DNA of 64,000 bases from Ancylobacter lacus. Lineage in GTDB: Bacteria > Pseudomonadota > Alphaproteobacteria > Rhizobiales > Xanthobacteraceae. The position numbers were made by a program, and so were the translations under genes. The notes under the pieces were generated by a model. The model saw only the letters and a program-made list of their open reading frames with translations. It had not been told where the DNA came from and did no database searches. The stretch lies in the NCBI RefSeq assembly GCF_018390635.1, contig NZ_JAHBGE010000018.1:1-64000 (forward strand), written 5' to 3'. Shown one piece after another: positions 61,900 through 64,000 of the stretch (position 1 is its first letter; each line of letters starts with the position of its first letter).

Positions 61900-62532
61900 T
61901 CAGCGCGGGCCGGTCGGAATCAGCGGCGCGACCTCGCGGTCGCTGGCCCGCGCGCTCTGCCGAAGCCCCGCCGCCACGCCGTCGCGGTCGGCCTCCGGCC
62001 GGTTCTGGCTCATCTTGCGCTTGCCTTCGAGCCGCGCGATCGGCAGCCGCACCCCGACGATGCCGCGGAGCTGGGCGGCGATGAAGGCCTCCGGCGCGTC
62101 CGCGACACGCCAGGGCTGAGCGCGTTCCTGCTCGTGCAGGTCGGTCAGACGGGCCACGGCCTCGAGCAGCCGCGCGCTGTCGTCGAAGAATTCGACCGGG
62201 CCATAGGCGTGCACGGCGACATAGTTCCAGGTCGGCACGACCTTGCCGTGCTCCTGCTTGGAGGCATACCAGGACGGCGTGACATAGGCGTCCGGCCCGG
62301 TGAACATCGCCAGCGCCGGGCCGAGCGGCGGCGCCTGCCACTGCGGGTTGGCCCGGGCGAGATGGCCGTAGAGCACGCCGTGCTCGCCTTCCCCGTCATC
62401 GAGGAACAGCGGCAGCGGCGTCGCCACCGGCCCGTCGGCGGTGGCGGTGACGAGCGTCGCCAGCCGCGCCGCGCGGAGGATCCGGCGCAGGCTCGCGGGG
62501 TCGTCCTCCCGGAAGGCGGGCGGGGTGTACAT
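61900..62532 (-). CDS. PaiB-like FMN-binding negative regulator
   Basis: A 210-residue split-barrel flavoprotein of the PaiB family (PF04299): MYTPPAFREDDPASL start, GPVATPLPLFLDDG, YGHLARANPQW and the signature SWYASKQEHGKVVPTWNYVAVHAYG, then LVGxLP-like GIVGVRLPIARLEGKRKMSQN. Bacillus PaiB is linked to protease and sporulation control; in proteobacteria the role is unclear. The end is Arg/Ala-rich. ATG at 62532 in its own short transcript; converges with the BKACE gene. Confidence 0.9.
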   Translation of the reverse strand: MYTPPAFREDDPASLRRILRAARLATLVTATADGPVATPLPLFLDDGEGEHGVLYGHLARANPQWQAPPLGPALAMFTGPDAYVTPSWYASKQEHGKVVPTWNYVAVHAYGPVEFFDDSARLLEAVARLTDLHEQERAQPWRVADAPEAFIAAQLRGIVGVRLPIARLEGKRKMSQNRPEADRDGVAAGLRQSARASDREVAPLIPTGPR

Positions 62533-62618
62533 GGCGGCACCTCGGTGAGCGGGGCAGGAGATCGTAGCGCACCGCCGCGCCGGCTGTCACGACGCCGCCA
62601 CTGCCGCAACCTCCCGCC

Positions 62619-62846
62619 TCAGGAGCGCAACTCCAGCCTCTCCACGGTCAGCGTGCCGACGGACAGCCGGTCGACCCGCGCCTCCACGATCCGCAGCCGC
62701 CGGATCGCCACCGCGCCGATGGCGATGGCGCCGATGGCGAGCGCACCCACGGCGAGCGTCCCGAGGCCCAGCGCCCCGACCGCCCCCGCCCCGACCGCCG
62801 CCTTCTCGACGGCGATGGGCGGCAGCCTGTTCCCGGCCCGTTTCAT
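62619..62846 (-). CDS. Small protein of about ten five-residue repeats
   Basis: A 75-residue protein. From about residue 21 to the end it can be read as consecutive pentads with hydrophobic first and fourth positions: VGALG, LGTLA, VGALA, IGAIA, IGAVA, IRRLR, IVEAR, VDRLS, VGTLT, VERLE. The first half is Gly/Ala-rich and could cross a membrane, while the second is charged. Such periodicity suggests a quadrilateral beta-helix like pentapeptide-repeat proteins, although the A(D/N)LXX consensus is absent. ATG at 62846 has AGGAAAGG upstream. I do not recognise a named family. Confidence 0.6.
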   Translation of the reverse strand: MKRAGNRLPPIAVEKAAVGAGAVGALGLGTLAVGALAIGAIAIGAVAIRRLRIVEARVDRLSVGTLTVERLELRS

Positions 62847-62961
62847 GATGTTGCACCTTTCCTGCGGCACCGTGCGCGGTATCACCGCCTGCCGCAGGAT
62901 AGCGCAGAGGTTTCCGCCCGGAAGGCCCGCTATGCGCCGGTGGCGATCCGGCATCGATCGC

Positions 62962-62990
62962 CGATGGCCTCGGGCGAAATGAGGCCATCG
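62962..62990 (-). terminator. Hairpin downstream of the phosphoenolpyruvate carboxylase gene
   Basis: CGATGGCCTC (62962-62971) and GAGGCCATCG (62981-62990) form a perfect 10-bp stem with a 9-nt loop, 72 nt behind the ppc stop. No T-run follows on the minus strand, so it may be a Rho-dependent pause or message-stabilising structure. Confidence 0.45.
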
Positions 62991-63062
62991 ACCAGATCGT
63001 TGAACACACTGGTGTCCCGCATATGGGGCGACACGCCCGGCCGGCCCGCGCCGCCAGCCCCC

Positions 63063-64000
63063 TCAGCCCGAATTCCGCAACCCCGCCGAGATGCCGTTGA
63101 TGGTGAGCTGGATGCCCTGCAGCACCTTCTCGTCGGTGTCGTTGCCGCGATAGGCGCGCAGCAGGCCGACCTGCACGTGGTTCAGCGGGTCGATATAGGG
63201 GAAGCGGTTGCGGATGGAGCGGTCGAGCGGGGGGTTGTTGGCGAGCAGCTTGGGCTGCTGCGAGATCGCCAGCAGCGCGTCGATCGCCTGCTGGTGCTCC
63301 ACCCGGATGCGCCCGAAGATGCTCTCGCGCAGTTCCACATCCTCCACCAGCTCGGCATAGCGCGAGGCGATGGCGATCGAGCTCTTCGAGAGCACCATGT
63401 CCATGTTGGAGAGCTGGGTGCGGAAGAACGGCCACTCCCGGTACATCTCCTGCAGCAGGGGCAGGCCGTCCGGGTTCTTCGCCAGCCACTGCTTCACCGC
63501 CGTGCCGAAGCCGAACCAGCCCGGCAGCATCAGCCGGCACTGCGCCCAGGAGAACACCCAGGGAATGGCGCGCAGATCCTCGATCCGCCGGGTCTTCTTG
63601 CGCGAGGCCGGGCGGGAGCCGATGTTCAGCGTCGCGATCTCGTTGATGACGGTGGATTCCCAGAAATAGTCCTCGAAGCGCGGGGTCTCGTAGACCAGCC
63701 CGCGATAGGCCGCGAAGGCGGCGTCGGACAGCGCCTCCATCACGGTGAGGTATTCCTCGCGCGGGGCCTTGGCGTCGCCGGAGAGCAGCGTCGCCTCCAG
63801 CGTGGCGGCGGCCAGCGTCTCCAGATTGCCGCGCCCCACCGCCGGGTTGGAGTATTTGGAGGAGATGATCTCGCCCTGTTCGGTGATGCGGATCAGCCCC
63901 TGCACCGCGCCGCCGGGCTGGGCGAGGATGGCGTCGTAGCTCGGCCCGCCGCCGCGACCGACCGAGCCGCCGCGGCCGTGGAACAGCCGCAGCCGCACGC
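63063..64000 (-). CDS. ppc: Phosphoenolpyruvate carboxylase, C-terminal third (cut by window end)
   Basis: The frame is open to the right edge and encodes about 312 C-terminal residues. The glycine-rich catalytic loop [14 protein letters not shown] lies at the edge, followed by the family's [34 protein letters not shown] and the C-terminal [14 protein letters not shown], with the final [11 protein letters not shown] tail that carries the effector/substrate site. Adds bicarbonate to phosphoenolpyruvate to form oxaloacetate, the anaplerotic step. The N-terminal two thirds are outside the window. Confidence 0.96.
   Translation of the reverse strand, partial: VRLRLFHGRGGSVGRGGGPSYDAILAQPGGAVQGLIRITEQGEIISSKYSNPAVGRGNLETLAAATLEATLLSGDAKAPREEYLTVMEALSDAAFAAYRGLVYETPRFEDYFWESTVINEIATLNIGSRPASRKKTRRIEDLRAIPWVFSWAQCRLMLPGWFGFGTAVKQWLAKNPDGLPLLQEMYREWPFFRTQLSNMDMVLSKSSIAIASRYAELVEDVELRESIFGRIRVEHQQAIDALLAISQQPKLLANNPPLDRSIRNRFPYIDPLNHVQVGLLRAYRGNDTDEKVLQGIQLTINGISAGLRNSG

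Overview
The window is about 64 kb of very GC-rich DNA packed with long operons. Gene content (NodT-type efflux operon, several ABC importers for amines and amino acids, sorbosone-dehydrogenase-like propeller, DUF2778 protein, DUF892 and DUF2934 stress proteins, topoisomerase IB, phosphoenolpyruvate carboxylase) suggests a metabolically versatile soil or water alphaproteobacterium of the Hyphomicrobiales, perhaps near Xanthobacteraceae. The lineage is inferred, because no rRNA gene is present. I saw no tRNA, insertion sequence, phage gene or CRISPR array.

Layout. 1-320: tail of a gamma-glutamyltransferase. 466-1841: GlsB-type membrane protein and an orphan amidoligase. 1886-8854: TetR regulator divergent from a three-gene RND efflux operon. 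8894-19896: LuxR regulator divergent from a polyamine-type ABC importer interleaved with a hydantoin-racemase-like protein, DUF917, a short hydantoinase/oxoprolinase and a PLP threonine dehydratase, with an amidase on the other strand; probably uptake and breakdown of an unknown amide, ureide or lactam. 20045-25911: small stress-type proteins, a sorbosone-dehydrogenase-like propeller, a LuxR regulator behind a perfect FNR/FixK-type box, a pepsin-like protein with two DTG motifs, and a DUF2182 membrane protein.

26065-32417: copper/TPQ amine oxidase followed by a complete polyamine-type ABC importer, so import is coupled to oxidative deamination. ACCG-N2-CGGT inverted repeats lie upstream of both the DUF2182 gene and the amine oxidase gene.

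32529-48304 is the most interesting part. A GntR regulator, a Liv-type importer and an SDR read left; ten catabolic genes read right: cupin, SDR, aspartate dehydrogenase, FAD amino-acid dehydrogenase, hydroxyproline epimerase, NIPSNAP protein, a fused B12-dependent mutase-like protein, a DapA-family lyase, a second proline-racemase-family enzyme and an alpha/beta hydrolase. Two identical operator palindromes (TGAATA-N3-TATTCA) lie between the arms. Several enzymes resemble trans-4-hydroxyproline catabolism, but the mutase, the aspartate dehydrogenase and the absence of a ketoglutarate-semialdehyde dehydrogenase point to a different or extended pathway.

48412-64000: DUF2778 L,D-transpeptidase-like protein, GGDEF diguanylate cyclase, DUF892 protein, topoisomerase IB, a 1576-residue autotransporter, a second gamma-glutamyltransferase, a 25-codon ORF whose ribosome-binding region is a 17-nt complement of the 16S rRNA 3' end, a DUF188 protein, a BKACE-family enzyme, a PaiB-like flavoprotein, a small five-residue-repeat protein, and the C-terminal part of phosphoenolpyruvate carboxylase running off the right edge.
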